Below are positions 7,695 to 17,297 of a DNA stretch of 64,000 nt, in pieces. The stretch lies in contig CAZKBQ010000003.1 in NCBI GenBank assembly GCA_964550855.1, forward strand, positions 1-64,000, in the 5' to 3' direction. This stretch comes from JAGOBP01 sp964550855 (GTDB lineage Bacteria > Chloroflexota > Anaerolineae > Fen-1058). The translations under genes and the position numbers were made by a program. The first letter of the stretch is position 1, and each line of letters begins with the position of its first letter. Under the pieces are notes generated by a model. It did not search any database, was not told where the DNA came from, and saw only the letters and a program-made list of their open reading frames with translations.

Positions 7695-9741
7695 CTCCCG
7701 ATTCACGACCGCCCTACTGGTACTAACCTTTGCATTTATCATTACGCGCAGTGCCTGGGTATCAGATGACGCTTACATCACTTTCAGGACGGTGGAGAAT
7801 TTTACAGCCGGCTATGGACTGACCTATAATCCATTTGTGCGGGTCCAGGCCTACACTCATCCGCTCTGGATGCTGCTGCTCTCTGCCCTGTATGTGCCCG
7901 TCAAGGCGTTATTCCCGGCAGCCACCGACGGTCTGTATTTCCTGTCCCTGGCAATTTCCATCGCCGGCTCGGCACTTGCGATCGGCCTGCTGCTGGCTAA
8001 AGTGCTTAAGAAAGACCTGGCGACGGCCGCGCTGTTTGGCGCGGCTATTGTTTTATCGCGCGCCCTGGTGGACTATTCGACGTCGGGTCTGGAAAATCCG
8101 CTCAGCCACCTCTTGCTGGCGCTCTTCCTCTGGAAGAGCTTTGACGACACACCGAGTCTGCTGGCCCTTTCTTTTCTCGCTGCCTTAATCGCCTGCAATC
8201 GGCTGGATTTGTTACTACTGGTAGCGCCCGTCCTGGCCTATGTGTTCTGGCAGCAACGCCGCCTGTGGCGCAAAAATCTGCTCTTGCTGTTTGCCGGTTT
8301 TTCTCCGTTGATCCTGTGGGAGCTATTCTCCCTGTTCTATTACGGGTTCCCTTTCCCGAACACCGCTTATGCCAAGCTGAATACCGGCATCGCCGACAGT
8401 CTCCTGATCGGCCAGGGCATCGATTATTTTCTCAATTCCCTGTACTGGGATCCAGTGACGTTGTTTGTCATCGCGTCGGCCGGGATCGTGATCGTGCTCG
8501 AAAAAGAGCGAAAAGCACAGTTCATTTACGCCGGGCTGGCACTCTACCTCCTGTATATCGTCAAGATTGGCGGCGATTTTATGAGCGGCCGGTTCTTGGC
8601 CGCACCTTTCCTCGTGGCGGCTGTTCTCATTGCCCGATCGGGCACACTGTCCCATCGGAACCGTCTGGCGAGCGCGGCCATCATTGCGATCCTGGGCGTG
8701 TTCTCATTCCGCTCCACACTATTCGATTCTCAACTGGCCAGAGCCACACCCGATTTTGAATACATCGACCGTAATCAGATCGCTGATGAGCGGCTGTTCT
8801 ACTTTCAGCAGAGTGCCAATCGCGGCCTGGTCGTGGACGGCGTGCGAGACTCACAGGATGGCTCGCCGTATGCCGGCAGCCGCTGGGTGTACACCGGCAC
8901 CACCAGCGTCAACGTGACCCAGGCCATCGGCGCGCTGGCGTATGGCTCTGGTCCCAACGTTTACTTTGTGGATGTGTTTGCGCTGGTCGATCCACTGCTC
9001 GCCCGGCTGCCGGTAAACGACAAACTCCAGTGGCGCATCGGGCACTTCACACGCGATCTGCCGCGCGGCTATCTGGATACGCTCAACACCGGGCAGATGC
9101 ACATTGCCAATCCCAATCTGGCGCTGTATTATCAAAAGCTGTCCGATGTGATCACCGGCCCGCTGTGGGATTGGAATCGGCTGGTCGAAATTTGGAAATT
9201 CAACACCGGCCAGTACGATTACCTGCTCCCGAGAGATTTTAGTCAGGCATCCAATGTCAGCCTGCTGCTGGCCAGACCGGTGACACGCACCGGGCGACCG
9301 CTGGAAGCGGAGGGCCTGCACCTTTCACCCAGCATCGGCGATGGATCGTATCGCACGGTTGACGTAGGCGACCTGTCGGCCATACAAACGGTGCCGATTA
9401 CCGATGCCAAACACTCGTACTTATACTTCCTGGTCGACGACACTTTCTACTTCAACGCTCACCAGGCGATATCGATCACGGTGACTTACTTCGACGAGGG
9501 CAACGAACCGATCCGACTGCAGTACGATGCGCTGGATCCCGCGGCGCCCTTTGATCCGGCGCTGGTGTACAAATCCGTTCTGTTGGCCACCCGGCACAAT
9601 TCGCAGACCTGGCAAACAGCCAGTATCCGGTTGGTCGATGCGGCCTTGGCCAATCATCAGAATAACGGCGCGGACTTCCGTCTGGTTACCACTGCCTCCG
9701 GCCTGACCGTTCGGGAAGTTCGCGTCGAGAAAGTCCCGTAA
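7678..9741 (+). CDS. GT-C-like membrane glycosyltransferase
   Basis: 687 residues. About ten membrane helices lie in the first 350 residues and a soluble domain occupies the rest. The first periplasmic loop holds SDDAYITFRTVENFTAGYG, with the Asp pair expected for the catalytic base of polyprenyl-phosphate-sugar-dependent GT-C enzymes, followed by YTHPLW. This layout resembles AftB-type arabinofuranosyltransferases and relatives. The C-terminal domain is probably extracytoplasmic and acceptor-binding. The start is ATG 7678, inside the tail of a possible gene remnant. Donor and acceptor are unknown; membership of the GT-C group is moderately secure. Confidence 0.65.
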   Translation: MYAWRNSRFTTALLVLTFAFIITRSAWVSDDAYITFRTVENFTAGYGLTYNPFVRVQAYTHPLWMLLLSALYVPVKALFPAATDGLYFLSLAISIAGSALAIGLLLAKVLKKDLATAALFGAAIVLSRALVDYSTSGLENPLSHLLLALFLWKSFDDTPSLLALSFLAALIACNRLDLLLLVAPVLAYVFWQQRRLWRKNLLLLFAGFSPLILWELFSLFYYGFPFPNTAYAKLNTGIADSLLIGQGIDYFLNSLYWDPVTLFVIASAGIVIVLEKERKAQFIYAGLALYLLYIVKIGGDFMSGRFLAAPFLVAAVLIARSGTLSHRNRLASAAIIAILGVFSFRSTLFDSQLARATPDFEYIDRNQIADERLFYFQQSANRGLVVDGVRDSQDGSPYAGSRWVYTGTTSVNVTQAIGALAYGSGPNVYFVDVFALVDPLLARLPVNDKLQWRIGHFTRDLPRGYLDTLNTGQMHIANPNLALYYQKLSDVITGPLWDWNRLVEIWKFNTGQYDYLLPRDFSQASNVSLLLARPVTRTGRPLEAEGLHLSPSIGDGSYRTVDVGDLSAIQTVPITDAKHSYLYFLVDDTFYFNAHQAISITVTYFDEGNEPIRLQYDALDPAAPFDPALVYKSVLLATRHNSQTWQTASIRLVDAALANHQNNGADFRLVTTASGLTVREVRVEKVP

Positions 9742-9877
9742 TCGCTATTCGATTTGACGGCAGATGGCAGTCGCAGGCTCCGGTGTCGAATCACAAACGA
9801 GACGTTCATTTAAGCGGTACGGCGACACTTCATGCAGTCCGGTGTTGGGTCGGATACTTATGAAAGGTGGGGATGCG

Positions 9878-10267
9878 ATGCGTCTTGTTCATCTGGCGAT
9901 ATTTGGTTTGCTGGCGGTATGGGGAGTGGCCTGTGCGCCGCTTCTTCCGCCCAAGAGTGATTTCACCGTGCCCGCGGTGGGCACGCTTATCCCCGGCGGT
10001 CATGAAGAAGCGGTGCACCCCGAGATTCCGGCCGGGCAAAGCGGCGCGCTGCTGATCAATCAGACCGGGCTGCGCATTCAGGTGGCTGTCAATAACACCA
10101 TCGCTGACATTCCGCTGGCACAGGATTTCCTGTTCATCCTGCCGCCCGGCACGTATGAATTCTACATTTACCGCGACGACAGCCAGCCGATCATGCATAA
10201 AGAGACCCTGGAAGCGGGCAAACTGCGCTACTTGTACATTTCACCGCTTCTCGGCAACACGGGCTAG
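9878..10267 (+). CDS. Small putative lipoprotein
   Basis: 129 residues from ATG 9878, placed 5-6 bases after the ribosome-binding sequence AAAGGTGGGG. An in-frame ATG at 9860 would put that site inside the gene. The N-terminus has a hydrophobic segment ending GVACA, a lipobox-like site with Cys19 though without the usual Leu at -3. The mature part (LINQTGLRIQVAVNNTIADIPL, split by a Pro/Gly turn) looks like a small beta-sandwich that presents a short polar tail. I do not recognise the family. It stands alone between the GT-C gene and a convergent gene. Confidence 0.55.
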   Translation: MRLVHLAIFGLLAVWGVACAPLLPPKSDFTVPAVGTLIPGGHEEAVHPEIPAGQSGALLINQTGLRIQVAVNNTIADIPLAQDFLFILPPGTYEFYIYRDDSQPIMHKETLEAGKLRYLYISPLLGNTG

Positions 10268-10320
10268 TTGAACCGCCGCTCCAACTTCGCGACGAGCCTC
10301 CCGGCCGCCCGATTCCAGAT

Positions 10321-10356
10321 GAGTCCCGATGGGTTCTTCAGCGCCCATCGGGACTC
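10321..10356. terminator. Bidirectional terminator between convergent genes
   Basis: 13-bp perfect stem GAGTCCCGATGGG/CCCATCGGGACTC with a 10-base loop, between the small lipoprotein gene and the minus-strand gene ending at 10365. It can serve both directions. Confidence 0.75.
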
Positions 10357-10364
10357 TCTCGTGG

Positions 10365-11999
10365 TTATGGGTTTGCGGTCGAACGCAGAAAAATCCAGAA
10401 TGGGCCGATTTGAGCGATCGATGGCCAGCCGGGCGGTGAAGGTGTGGCCACCAGGCCGGCGGTGAAAGCGCGACCGGCTTCGGGCAGATTGTTGAGGACC
10501 TGATCGTTCACGACGATGACTTTCACATTTTCGGCGGCAAGGTAATCGGCGAACTGAGTGACATCCTTCGGGACCTGAAAAATCTCAATCCCCCGACAGT
10601 GATCCGGCCGGGAATAGGCGCATAATCCTCTGGCCGAAGGCCCCAGCAGTGCAAAGTCGCCCTCGACAGGCAGAGCCTTTAGAACTTGTGCAATCTGCAG
10701 TACCGGGCGCTCTGCCTGTCCAGCATAAGGCGACGGCAGCAGGAGGATGCCGCCCGCGGCAAGCAGCGGCAGCGCCGCGGCCAGCTGCCGCCGGGTCAGC
10801 GCCGCTGGCAGCAGGTTCATCAATCCCAGTCCGGCCAGCAGCAAGATCACCGGTAATACGGGCATCAAATAGATCGCGCGCGGCCGGATGAGCAGTGAAG
10901 AAATCACCAGTGGAATCAACGTGCCGGTGATCACCAACGCCAGTGTTACGGCCTGCGGGGAAGCCGACCACTTGCGTTGCGATAACGCCTTGGCCGCGCC
11001 GATCAACAAGCCGACCGCGCCCGCGATCAAGATCAACAGCGACCACTCCATGCCGGGCAAAGTTGCAAATAGCTCCGGCATCACACGCGGCACCACGCCG
11101 ACATTCCACAGGATGTGCGTCAGCATTTCACCCGGATTGTTCAACGCCGCCTGCGTGATCGATTGCGCGTCGCCGAACGAGCGCTGCACGGCTTCGGCGT
11201 AATTGAACCAGAAATTCACATTCCATTCCGGGTGGCGCTCCTGATACCCCCAGGCATAGTGCTGCCCAAACGCGCCCCACGACCGATCGACCGCGGCGTG
11301 CGATGGACCGGCGCGTGCCACCATCACCACCGCCGCTGCGCCGCCCAAGACCAGCGCTGCCCATGTGACGCGGCCCGGTCGCCGGCGGGCCGCCGGGGCG
11401 CCGCTTCGCCGATCGAGCAGCAGCAGACCCGCGCCCACCACCACCACTGCCACGACGTATTCGACGCGGACAAACGCGGCCGCCACCAGGCTCGCCATCG
11501 CCAGCGGCCGACCATAAGGGGAATTGGATAGCGCAAAACGGTAGGCCGCCAGGAGCGGAATCAGGATGAACAGATGCACGACAAAATGATTGGTCAGGCC
11601 CACCTGCAGCACGATGAACCCGGCGCTCATCAGCCAGGCGATGGCCGGCGGCAGCACTTTGCGCAGCACGGCATACAGCAGCCAGACCACGATCACCAGC
11701 ACGACCACGCGATGGGCCAGATAGACCGCGAGATTTCCCGAGCTGCCCAACAGCCAATGAAACACGCCGTAAAACCCGGCATACGCAGGCGACCATTCCA
11801 GCGGCGGAAAAACAAAGGCCGTCGCCACAGTGCGGCCATAGATGAAATAGCTGGCCCCGTCCCACAAAGGCAGGTCCCAGTTTTGCCACGCGCCCCACAA
11901 GACTTTCAGCTGCAGGGCCAGCAATGTGGCATAACCAAATGCGGCGCTGTTTCCCAGTGCGGCCAGGGTGGAAATAAGGGTAAATCTTGTTTGACGCAT
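10365..11999 (-). CDS. Polytopic membrane protein, GT-C/GT39-like
   Basis: 544 residues with about ten to twelve membrane helices and a C-terminal soluble tail of about 110 residues. After the first helix comes LPLWDGASYFIYGRTVATA, with an acidic residue in the first outer loop as in protein or lipid mannosyltransferases of the GT-C class; PPLEWSPAYAGFYG follows. The tail (VEGDFALLGPSARGLCAY and VKVIVVNDQVLNN-like strands) matches the C-terminal domain often seen in such proteins. The function is probably transfer of a sugar from a polyprenyl-phosphate carrier, but no donor can be named. Confidence 0.55.
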   Translation of the reverse strand: MRQTRFTLISTLAALGNSAAFGYATLLALQLKVLWGAWQNWDLPLWDGASYFIYGRTVATAFVFPPLEWSPAYAGFYGVFHWLLGSSGNLAVYLAHRVVVLVIVVWLLYAVLRKVLPPAIAWLMSAGFIVLQVGLTNHFVVHLFILIPLLAAYRFALSNSPYGRPLAMASLVAAAFVRVEYVVAVVVVGAGLLLLDRRSGAPAARRRPGRVTWAALVLGGAAAVVMVARAGPSHAAVDRSWGAFGQHYAWGYQERHPEWNVNFWFNYAEAVQRSFGDAQSITQAALNNPGEMLTHILWNVGVVPRVMPELFATLPGMEWSLLILIAGAVGLLIGAAKALSQRKWSASPQAVTLALVITGTLIPLVISSLLIRPRAIYLMPVLPVILLLAGLGLMNLLPAALTRRQLAAALPLLAAGGILLLPSPYAGQAERPVLQIAQVLKALPVEGDFALLGPSARGLCAYSRPDHCRGIEIFQVPKDVTQFADYLAAENVKVIVVNDQVLNNLPEAGRAFTAGLVATPSPPGWPSIAQIGPFWIFLRSTANP

Positions 12000-12013
12000 A
12001 GCAGGCGACCGGC

Positions 12014-12035
12014 TCAGCCACGCGGCGGTGGCTGA
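12014..12035. promoter_or_regulatory. Hairpin or operator in a divergent intergenic region
   Basis: Perfect 8-bp inverted repeat TCAGCCAC/GTGGCTGA around a 6-base centre, between the divergent genes starting at 11999 and 12166. Confidence 0.3.
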
Positions 12036-12108
12036 ATCCCGAACATGACCCCGCCATTATACTGGATCACACCCCCACCGGCCACGGCCGGCCTTGTCGC
12101 GTGGTCAA

Positions 12109-12136
12109 TTGCGTTCCGGTGAAATCCGGCTACAAT
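12109..12136 (+). promoter_or_regulatory. Promoter of the carboxypeptidase gene
   Basis: TTGCGT (12109-12114), 16 bp, TACAAT (12131-12136). The predicted transcript start near 12143 leaves a short leader before ATG 12166 and argues against any upstream start. Confidence 0.6.
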
Positions 12137-12165
12137 GGCCGCCCATCCTCCTTCGGAGATCAGCC

Positions 12166-13848
12166 ATGCCAGAGGTGCGCTTTAACAAGTATTACAAGTA
12201 CGACGAACTTACCGCCGTTCTGCAAGCCTGGGCCTCGGCTCACCCCGATCGGTTCCGCCTGGCTTCGCTGGGCAAATCTTACGAGGGCCGTGACATCTGG
12301 CTGGCCACGGTCACCAACTTTGCCACCGGCCCCGATGCCGAGAAGCCCTCCTTCTGGATCGAAGCCAACATTCACGCGGTCGAAGTCACCGGCTGCACGG
12401 CCGCCCTGCACTTGATCCACAAATTGCTGACACGCTATGGCACTGATGAAAAAGTGACGCGCGTCATGGACACCCGCGCCTTCTACATTGTGCCGCGGCT
12501 GAACCCGGATGGCGCGGAACTGGCGTTGGCCGATCGGCCGCGCTTCATCCGATCGAGCGTGCGGCCTTATCCGCGTCTCGATCAACAGGACGGCCTGATC
12601 GAAGAAGACATCGACGGCGACGGGCGCATCCTGATGATGCGGCTGCGCGATCCCAATGGCGCATGGAAACCGTATCCCGATGATCCCCGCTGGCTGATCG
12701 CGCGCGAACCCGACGATGCGCCGGGCGGCGAGTTTTATCGCGTCTTGCCCGAAGGCCGCATCCAGAACTACGACGGCGTCATCATCAAAGCTGCGCCCGC
12801 GCGCGAAGGCCTCGATCTCAATCGCCAGTTCCCCATGGAGTGGGCGCCCGAGGGCGAACAAAAAGGCGCCGGGCCGTATCCCACCTCTGAACCGGAAATC
12901 CGCGCGCTGGTGCAGGCGATCATTGATCGGCCCAACATCACCGGGTACATCACTTATCACACCATGAGTGGCGTGCACCTGCGCCCGTATTCGGCGCATC
13001 CCGACGATGATTTTCCCACCGACGATCTGCGCACCTACAAGTTCATCGGCGAACGGGCAACAAAGTTCACCGGTTATCCGGCCAAGTCGGTGTTTCACGA
13101 TTTCAAGTATGAGCCCAAACAGGTCATTCGCGGCGGCTCCGATGACTGGCTGTACGATCACCTGGGGGTGTACGCGTGGACGACCGAGTTTTGGAGTCCG
13201 CAGCAGCAGATCGGCCTGAAGGACTATCACTTCATCGAATGGTACCGCGATCATCCGCTGGAAGACGATCTGAAGTTGTTGAAGTGGAACGATGAAGTGC
13301 TGAAGGGCAAAGGCTACGTCGATTGGTATCCCTTCGAGCATCCGCAGTTGGGGCCGGTGGAACTGGGCGGCTGGGATCAGATGTACTCGTGGACCAATCC
13401 GCCGGCGGAGTTGCTGGAGAAAGAGATCGCGCCGCACAGCGACTTTGCGATCTTCCATCTGTTGATCTCGCCCAGGCTGGATGTGCACACGTTGGAAGTC
13501 AAACCGCTGGGGTCAAACACGTATCACGTGCGGCTGGTCTTGTGCAACACCGGCTGGCTGCCGACGAACATCACGCAGAAAGCCATCGATCGCAAGGCGG
13601 TGCGGCCCATCGAGGTTGAGTTGACCCTGCCCGCCGGCGCGCAGCTGATCAACGGCGAGAAGAAGACGGAGTTGGGCCAGCTGGACGGCCGCTCGGACAA
13701 ACGCAACCTGCTGGCCGCGTATGCCGATGTCACCAGCGATCGCGTCAAAGCCGAGTGGGTCATCGCCGCGCCCGCCGGCGGCACGCTCAAGATCGAAGCG
13801 CGGCATCAACGCGCAGGTGTGATTCGGCGCGAAGTTGAATTGAAGTAA
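12166..13848 (+). CDS. M14-family zinc carboxypeptidase
   Basis: 560 residues from ATG 12166, preceded by CGGAGAT. The N-terminal 350 residues form the metallocarboxypeptidase fold. The zinc site is ANIHAVE with His70 and Glu73, the substrate-binding segment is RLNPDGAE (Arg111), the carboxylate-binding pair is in LDLNRQFPMEW, and the third zinc ligand lies in ITYHTMSG. The segment WTTEFWSPQQQ could supply the catalytic glutamate. The remaining ~200 residues form beta-rich domains, common in larger M14 members. No signal peptide is seen, so it appears cytoplasmic. It removes C-terminal residues from peptides; specificity is unknown. It stands alone under its own promoter. Confidence 0.88.
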   Translation: MPEVRFNKYYKYDELTAVLQAWASAHPDRFRLASLGKSYEGRDIWLATVTNFATGPDAEKPSFWIEANIHAVEVTGCTAALHLIHKLLTRYGTDEKVTRVMDTRAFYIVPRLNPDGAELALADRPRFIRSSVRPYPRLDQQDGLIEEDIDGDGRILMMRLRDPNGAWKPYPDDPRWLIAREPDDAPGGEFYRVLPEGRIQNYDGVIIKAAPAREGLDLNRQFPMEWAPEGEQKGAGPYPTSEPEIRALVQAIIDRPNITGYITYHTMSGVHLRPYSAHPDDDFPTDDLRTYKFIGERATKFTGYPAKSVFHDFKYEPKQVIRGGSDDWLYDHLGVYAWTTEFWSPQQQIGLKDYHFIEWYRDHPLEDDLKLLKWNDEVLKGKGYVDWYPFEHPQLGPVELGGWDQMYSWTNPPAELLEKEIAPHSDFAIFHLLISPRLDVHTLEVKPLGSNTYHVRLVLCNTGWLPTNITQKAIDRKAVRPIEVELTLPAGAQLINGEKKTELGQLDGRSDKRNLLAAYADVTSDRVKAEWVIAAPAGGTLKIEARHQRAGVIRREVELK

Positions 13849-13851
13849 AAG

Positions 13852-13920
13852 TTGATCCGCGAAGGACACACGGTGTCGCCAGGTTTTTCTGCGCGTGCCT
13901 GCGCGTCCTTCGTGGATCAA
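13852..13920. repeat. Long imperfect inverted repeat at convergent gene ends
   Basis: TTGATCCGCGAAGGAC (13852-13867) pairs with GTCCTTCGTGGATCAA (13905-13920) at 15 of 16 positions around a 37-base loop. It overlaps the last codons of the minus-strand DUF72 gene, begins 3 bp after the carboxypeptidase stop, and probably acts as a bidirectional terminator or is a palindromic intergenic repeat. Confidence 0.55.
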
Positions 13921-14804
13921 AATAGTGAGGCTTGCGTGTAGGCCGAGAGATCATCGCGGCCTGTTTGATCCCACGGCAGCGGATCGATTGTCGTGCGCGC
14001 ACTGACACGCTGATGGAGTTCGCGGCAGATCGACGGCGAGTAGGTTTCATCGGGACAATGGCAGAACGCAAACACGGTTGTCCCCTCGTCAAGCCAGCCG
14101 CTCAGCCGATCGGCCCACTCGTCCAACAGGGCCGCATTCGCCGCCACATCGGGGTTGCCGATGTAGCGCACGAACGCAAACGAGCCAGTCACTTCCGGCA
14201 ATAACGGCACATCGGGTTTGCGCTCCTGCGCCTGCTCCAGCAGCACCTGCACTTTACCGTCCGCCACTTTCGCTTCAGGCAAATCACGAATGGGCCGCGT
14301 GTCGATCAGCACGCGCGCCAGATCATGTGCCCGCAGCAGCTCGTTCAACGCGGAATGCTGTGGCTCGGTAAACCAATCGGGATGGCGCACCTCCACCGCG
14401 AGCTGTACTTCACGCGGCCACTGATCGAGAAACTTTGTCAGATCGTTGATCAGTCTCGGCGAATAACGCGGCGGCAGTTGCAGGAACATCGGGCCGAGTT
14501 TGGTGCCCAGATGGCGCATCAGCTCGATGAAGCGCCGCGTCTCGTCAAAGTGCGGCATCAACTGACCGGCATGACTGACGCCGCGTGGCAACTTGGGGCA
14601 GAAGCGAAAATGGGCGGGTGTGTCCTGTGCCCAGCGCAGAACCGTTTCAACGGACGGCGTCGCCCAGAACGTGGTATTGCCTTCGACGGTGGTGAGGCGT
14701 TTGGCGTACTCGCGCAGAAAGTCGGCCTGCTTCGTCCCTTTCGGAAAGAAGTTGCCCACCCAGCCTTGATGCGCCCAGACGGCGGAGCCGATGTAGAAGT
14801 TCAT
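13917..14804 (-). CDS. DUF72 (YecE-like) protein
   Basis: 295 residues with the DUF72 signature: the N-terminal YIGSAVWAHQGWVGNFFP, then FREYAKRLTTVEGNTTFW-type text near residue 30, FCPKLPRGVSHAG, and the acid/Arg segment VEVRHPDWF near residue 150. The family has a TIM-barrel fold and no established reaction. Its ATG (14804) directly abuts a heptad repeat array, so no normal ribosome-binding site is visible upstream. Confidence 0.85.
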   Translation of the reverse strand: MNFYIGSAVWAHQGWVGNFFPKGTKQADFLREYAKRLTTVEGNTTFWATPSVETVLRWAQDTPAHFRFCPKLPRGVSHAGQLMPHFDETRRFIELMRHLGTKLGPMFLQLPPRYSPRLINDLTKFLDQWPREVQLAVEVRHPDWFTEPQHSALNELLRAHDLARVLIDTRPIRDLPEAKVADGKVQVLLEQAQERKPDVPLLPEVTGSFAFVRYIGNPDVAANAALLDEWADRLSGWLDEGTTVFAFCHCPDETYSPSICRELHQRVSARTTIDPLPWDQTGRDDLSAYTQASLF

Positions 14805-14846
14805 GGTGAGTGGTGAGTGATGAGTGACGAGTAATGAGTAATGAGT
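14805..14846. repeat. Heptad tandem repeat array 1
   Basis: Six consecutive 7-bp units (GGTGAGT, GGTGAGT, GATGAGT, GACGAGT, AATGAGT, AATGAGT), directly upstream of the DUF72 start codon and 32 bp from the mutS2 stop. It belongs to the same family as the arrays at 27336, 32831, 46833, 47993, 49982 and 57759. Confidence 0.8.
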
Positions 14847-14878
14847 GAGGCAGGGTTCAACTGCACTTCGCTTGAAGC

Positions 14879-17227
14879 CTACGTCAAGAACGCCACCGTC
14901 ACGCCGTCGCCGCCTTCTCCATCCTTGCCGCCTTCAGAGCGCTTGACGTGCGGATTGTTTTGCAGCGCTTCGCGCACGGCCTTCTTCATCGCGCCGGTGC
15001 CCTTGCCGTGGATGATGCGCACGAAGGGCAGGCCGTTCAGCGCCGCCGCGTCCAACTGCCGATCGAGTTCCATGATGCCTTCTTCCACGCGCAGCCCGCG
15101 CAGATCAATTTCCAGGCGCGCCTGCGTGGTCGTCTGAACCGCGGGCAAAGGGCGATCACTCTGAGTCGGTTGCGCTTGCGGCGACGAGCGCCATTCCACT
15201 TCGTCGGGTTTCACACGCAGGCGCAGCGAGCCGATGGCCACTTCCACCAACCCGCGATCAAACCCCGTCACTTCGGCGATCGATCCGATCTTTTCGACAA
15301 AGACGTGATCGCCCACGCGCACGGCGTGGCGCGGCCCGGCCGCCGGTTTCTCGATGGGCGGCGGTGTCAGCGTTTCGACGCGCTCGGTCAGTTGATCGAC
15401 GGTGGCCTGGATCTCGGTCACCTCCGGCTGTTGCAGCGCCGATAGTTTCTTCCGCAGCCGATCGACTTCGGCGCGCAGCGCGTCGATCTCGCGCTGGGCG
15501 GTGGCCTGCGCTTTGTCCAGGATGTCGGCGCGTTCCTGCTCGATGTGCTTCAGGCGCTCGCGCAGCTGGCGCGCTGTCGTTTCGGCTTCGCGCCGCGCCC
15601 GATCGGCGAGCTCGCGATCGCGCTCGATGGCCTCTTTCTGCTGATGGATCTCCGCCAGCAGATCTTCCACTTTGAGATCGCCTTCCGCCACCATCGCTTT
15701 GGCCGATTGGACGATCTCGGCCTTCAGCCCCAATCGGCTGGCGATGGCAAAGGCGTTTGATCGGCCGGGCAGACCGATCGTGAGTTTATAGGTCGGTCGC
15801 AACGTTTCAGGATCGAATTCCACCGAAGCATTGATCGCGCCTTCGGTGGTGTGTGCCCACACCTTCAGTTCGGGATAGTGCGTGGCGACCAGCGTCATGG
15901 CGCCGGTGACCTTGATGGCATCGAGGATCGATCGGGCCAGCGCCGAGCCTTCGGCCGGATCGGTGCCCGCGCCCAGTTCGTCCAACAGCACCAGCGTGCG
16001 CGCATTCACGCGATCGATGAAGGCGATGATGTTGACCAGGTGCGACGAGAACGTGGACAGGCTCTGCTCAATCGACTGCTCGTCGCCGATGTCGGCGAAG
16101 AGCTGCTCGAAGATGCTGATCGAGGAGCCGGCGCTGACCGGAATGTGCAGCCCGCACTGCGTCATCAGCGCCAGCAGGCCGGCGGTCTTCAACGTCACGG
16201 TCTTGCCGCCGGTATTAGGGCCGGTCAGGATGATGAGGTGCGTCCGGTCGTCAGGATCGATGTCGATGGGGACGACGGTGGCCGGGTTCAGCAGCGGATG
16301 CCGCGCGCGGATCAGGCGCAGCCGGGCGCGCGGCCCGTCGTCGATGGCCGGCTCGATCGCGTTGAGATCGTCGGCATATTTGGCTTTGGCGAAGATCAGA
16401 TCGAGTTCGGCCAGCGCCTCGATCGTCCATACGATGGGCTGGGCGTCTTCCGCCGCCAGGATCGACAGCCGCAGCAATATCCGGTCGATCTCGTGTTGCT
16501 CGCGGGCCTGCAGCTCCCGCACCCGGTTATTCAGGTCCACCGTCGCCAGTGGTTCCACAAACAATGTGGCGCCGCTGGCCGATTGATCGTGTACGATGCC
16601 GGGGATACGGCCTTTGAAATCGGCTTTGACCGGGATGACGTAGCGGCCGCCACGCTGCGTGATGATGGCTTCTTGCAGATATGGCCCGTTGCGCGAGTTG
16701 CCCAGAATGCGGCGCAGTTTGTCCTGCAGGCGGGCGGCCGCTTCGCGCAGTTCACGGCGCACATTGGCCAGTTCGGGCGAGGCGTCGTCGCGCACTTCGC
16801 CGGTGTTGTCGTCAAGGCAGCGCCCGATCTCGACGATCAGCCCGCCGGCGTCGTACAGCCGTTGGGCCAGCGAAGCCAATCGGGGGTAGTTGGTCCCCAG
16901 CTTCAGCAGCGATCGACGCAGCTCGCGCGCGGCCAGCATCGAACTGCGGATCGCCAGCAGATCGGCCGGCAGCAGGCGCGCGCCGCGCACGGCCGTTTCC
17001 ACCTGCGGGCGCACATCGGTGATGCCGCCGAAGCCCAGATCGCTGCGCGTGGTCAGCAGCTGCCGCGCCTCGCGCGTTTCGGCCAGACGCTGTGTCACCA
17101 CCTCGGGAAAGATCGACGGTTCCAGCGTCAGCGCCAGCTCGGTGCTGGCCGAGAACGATGTGTAGCGCGCCAGCTGCGCCAGCACTTTGGGCAGGTCCAG
17201 CGCGATCCAGTGTTGAGGTTCTAGCAT
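14879..17227 (-). CDS. mutS2: Endonuclease MutS2
   Basis: 782 residues, the usual length for MutS2. The order is the clamp/lever region, the ABC ATPase with Walker A GPNTGGKT near residue 336, Walker B LVLLDELGAGTD near residue 412, a long charged coiled coil (about 500-620), and a C-terminal Smr domain with VRIIHGKGTGAMKKAVREAL. MutS2 lacks the mismatch-recognition domain of MutS; members resolve recombination intermediates or rescue collided ribosomes, the Smr domain cutting nucleic acid. The gene begins 70 bp after the stop of cvpA-like DNA on the same strand, so the two could be co-transcribed. Confidence 0.95.
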   Translation of the reverse strand: MLEPQHWIALDLPKVLAQLARYTSFSASTELALTLEPSIFPEVVTQRLAETREARQLLTTRSDLGFGGITDVRPQVETAVRGARLLPADLLAIRSSMLAARELRRSLLKLGTNYPRLASLAQRLYDAGGLIVEIGRCLDDNTGEVRDDASPELANVRRELREAAARLQDKLRRILGNSRNGPYLQEAIITQRGGRYVIPVKADFKGRIPGIVHDQSASGATLFVEPLATVDLNNRVRELQAREQHEIDRILLRLSILAAEDAQPIVWTIEALAELDLIFAKAKYADDLNAIEPAIDDGPRARLRLIRARHPLLNPATVVPIDIDPDDRTHLIILTGPNTGGKTVTLKTAGLLALMTQCGLHIPVSAGSSISIFEQLFADIGDEQSIEQSLSTFSSHLVNIIAFIDRVNARTLVLLDELGAGTDPAEGSALARSILDAIKVTGAMTLVATHYPELKVWAHTTEGAINASVEFDPETLRPTYKLTIGLPGRSNAFAIASRLGLKAEIVQSAKAMVAEGDLKVEDLLAEIHQQKEAIERDRELADRARREAETTARQLRERLKHIEQERADILDKAQATAQREIDALRAEVDRLRKKLSALQQPEVTEIQATVDQLTERVETLTPPPIEKPAAGPRHAVRVGDHVFVEKIGSIAEVTGFDRGLVEVAIGSLRLRVKPDEVEWRSSPQAQPTQSDRPLPAVQTTTQARLEIDLRGLRVEEGIMELDRQLDAAALNGLPFVRIIHGKGTGAMKKAVREALQNNPHVKRSEGGKDGEGGDGVTVAFLT

Positions 17228-17297
17228 GATGGTGCACTCAAGATAAGCGGGGGAAAGCGCGCGGCTGTCCCCCGCCGATGCGCAAGGTGTGCCACGG

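Noticed and set aside
12094..12165. Upstream start for the carboxypeptidase
   Set aside because: It would lie within the predicted promoter; ATG 12166 has a ribosome-binding site and begins the domain properly.
15851..17224. Plus-strand open frame of about 457 codons
   Set aside because: Antisense to mutS2, which has all its motifs.
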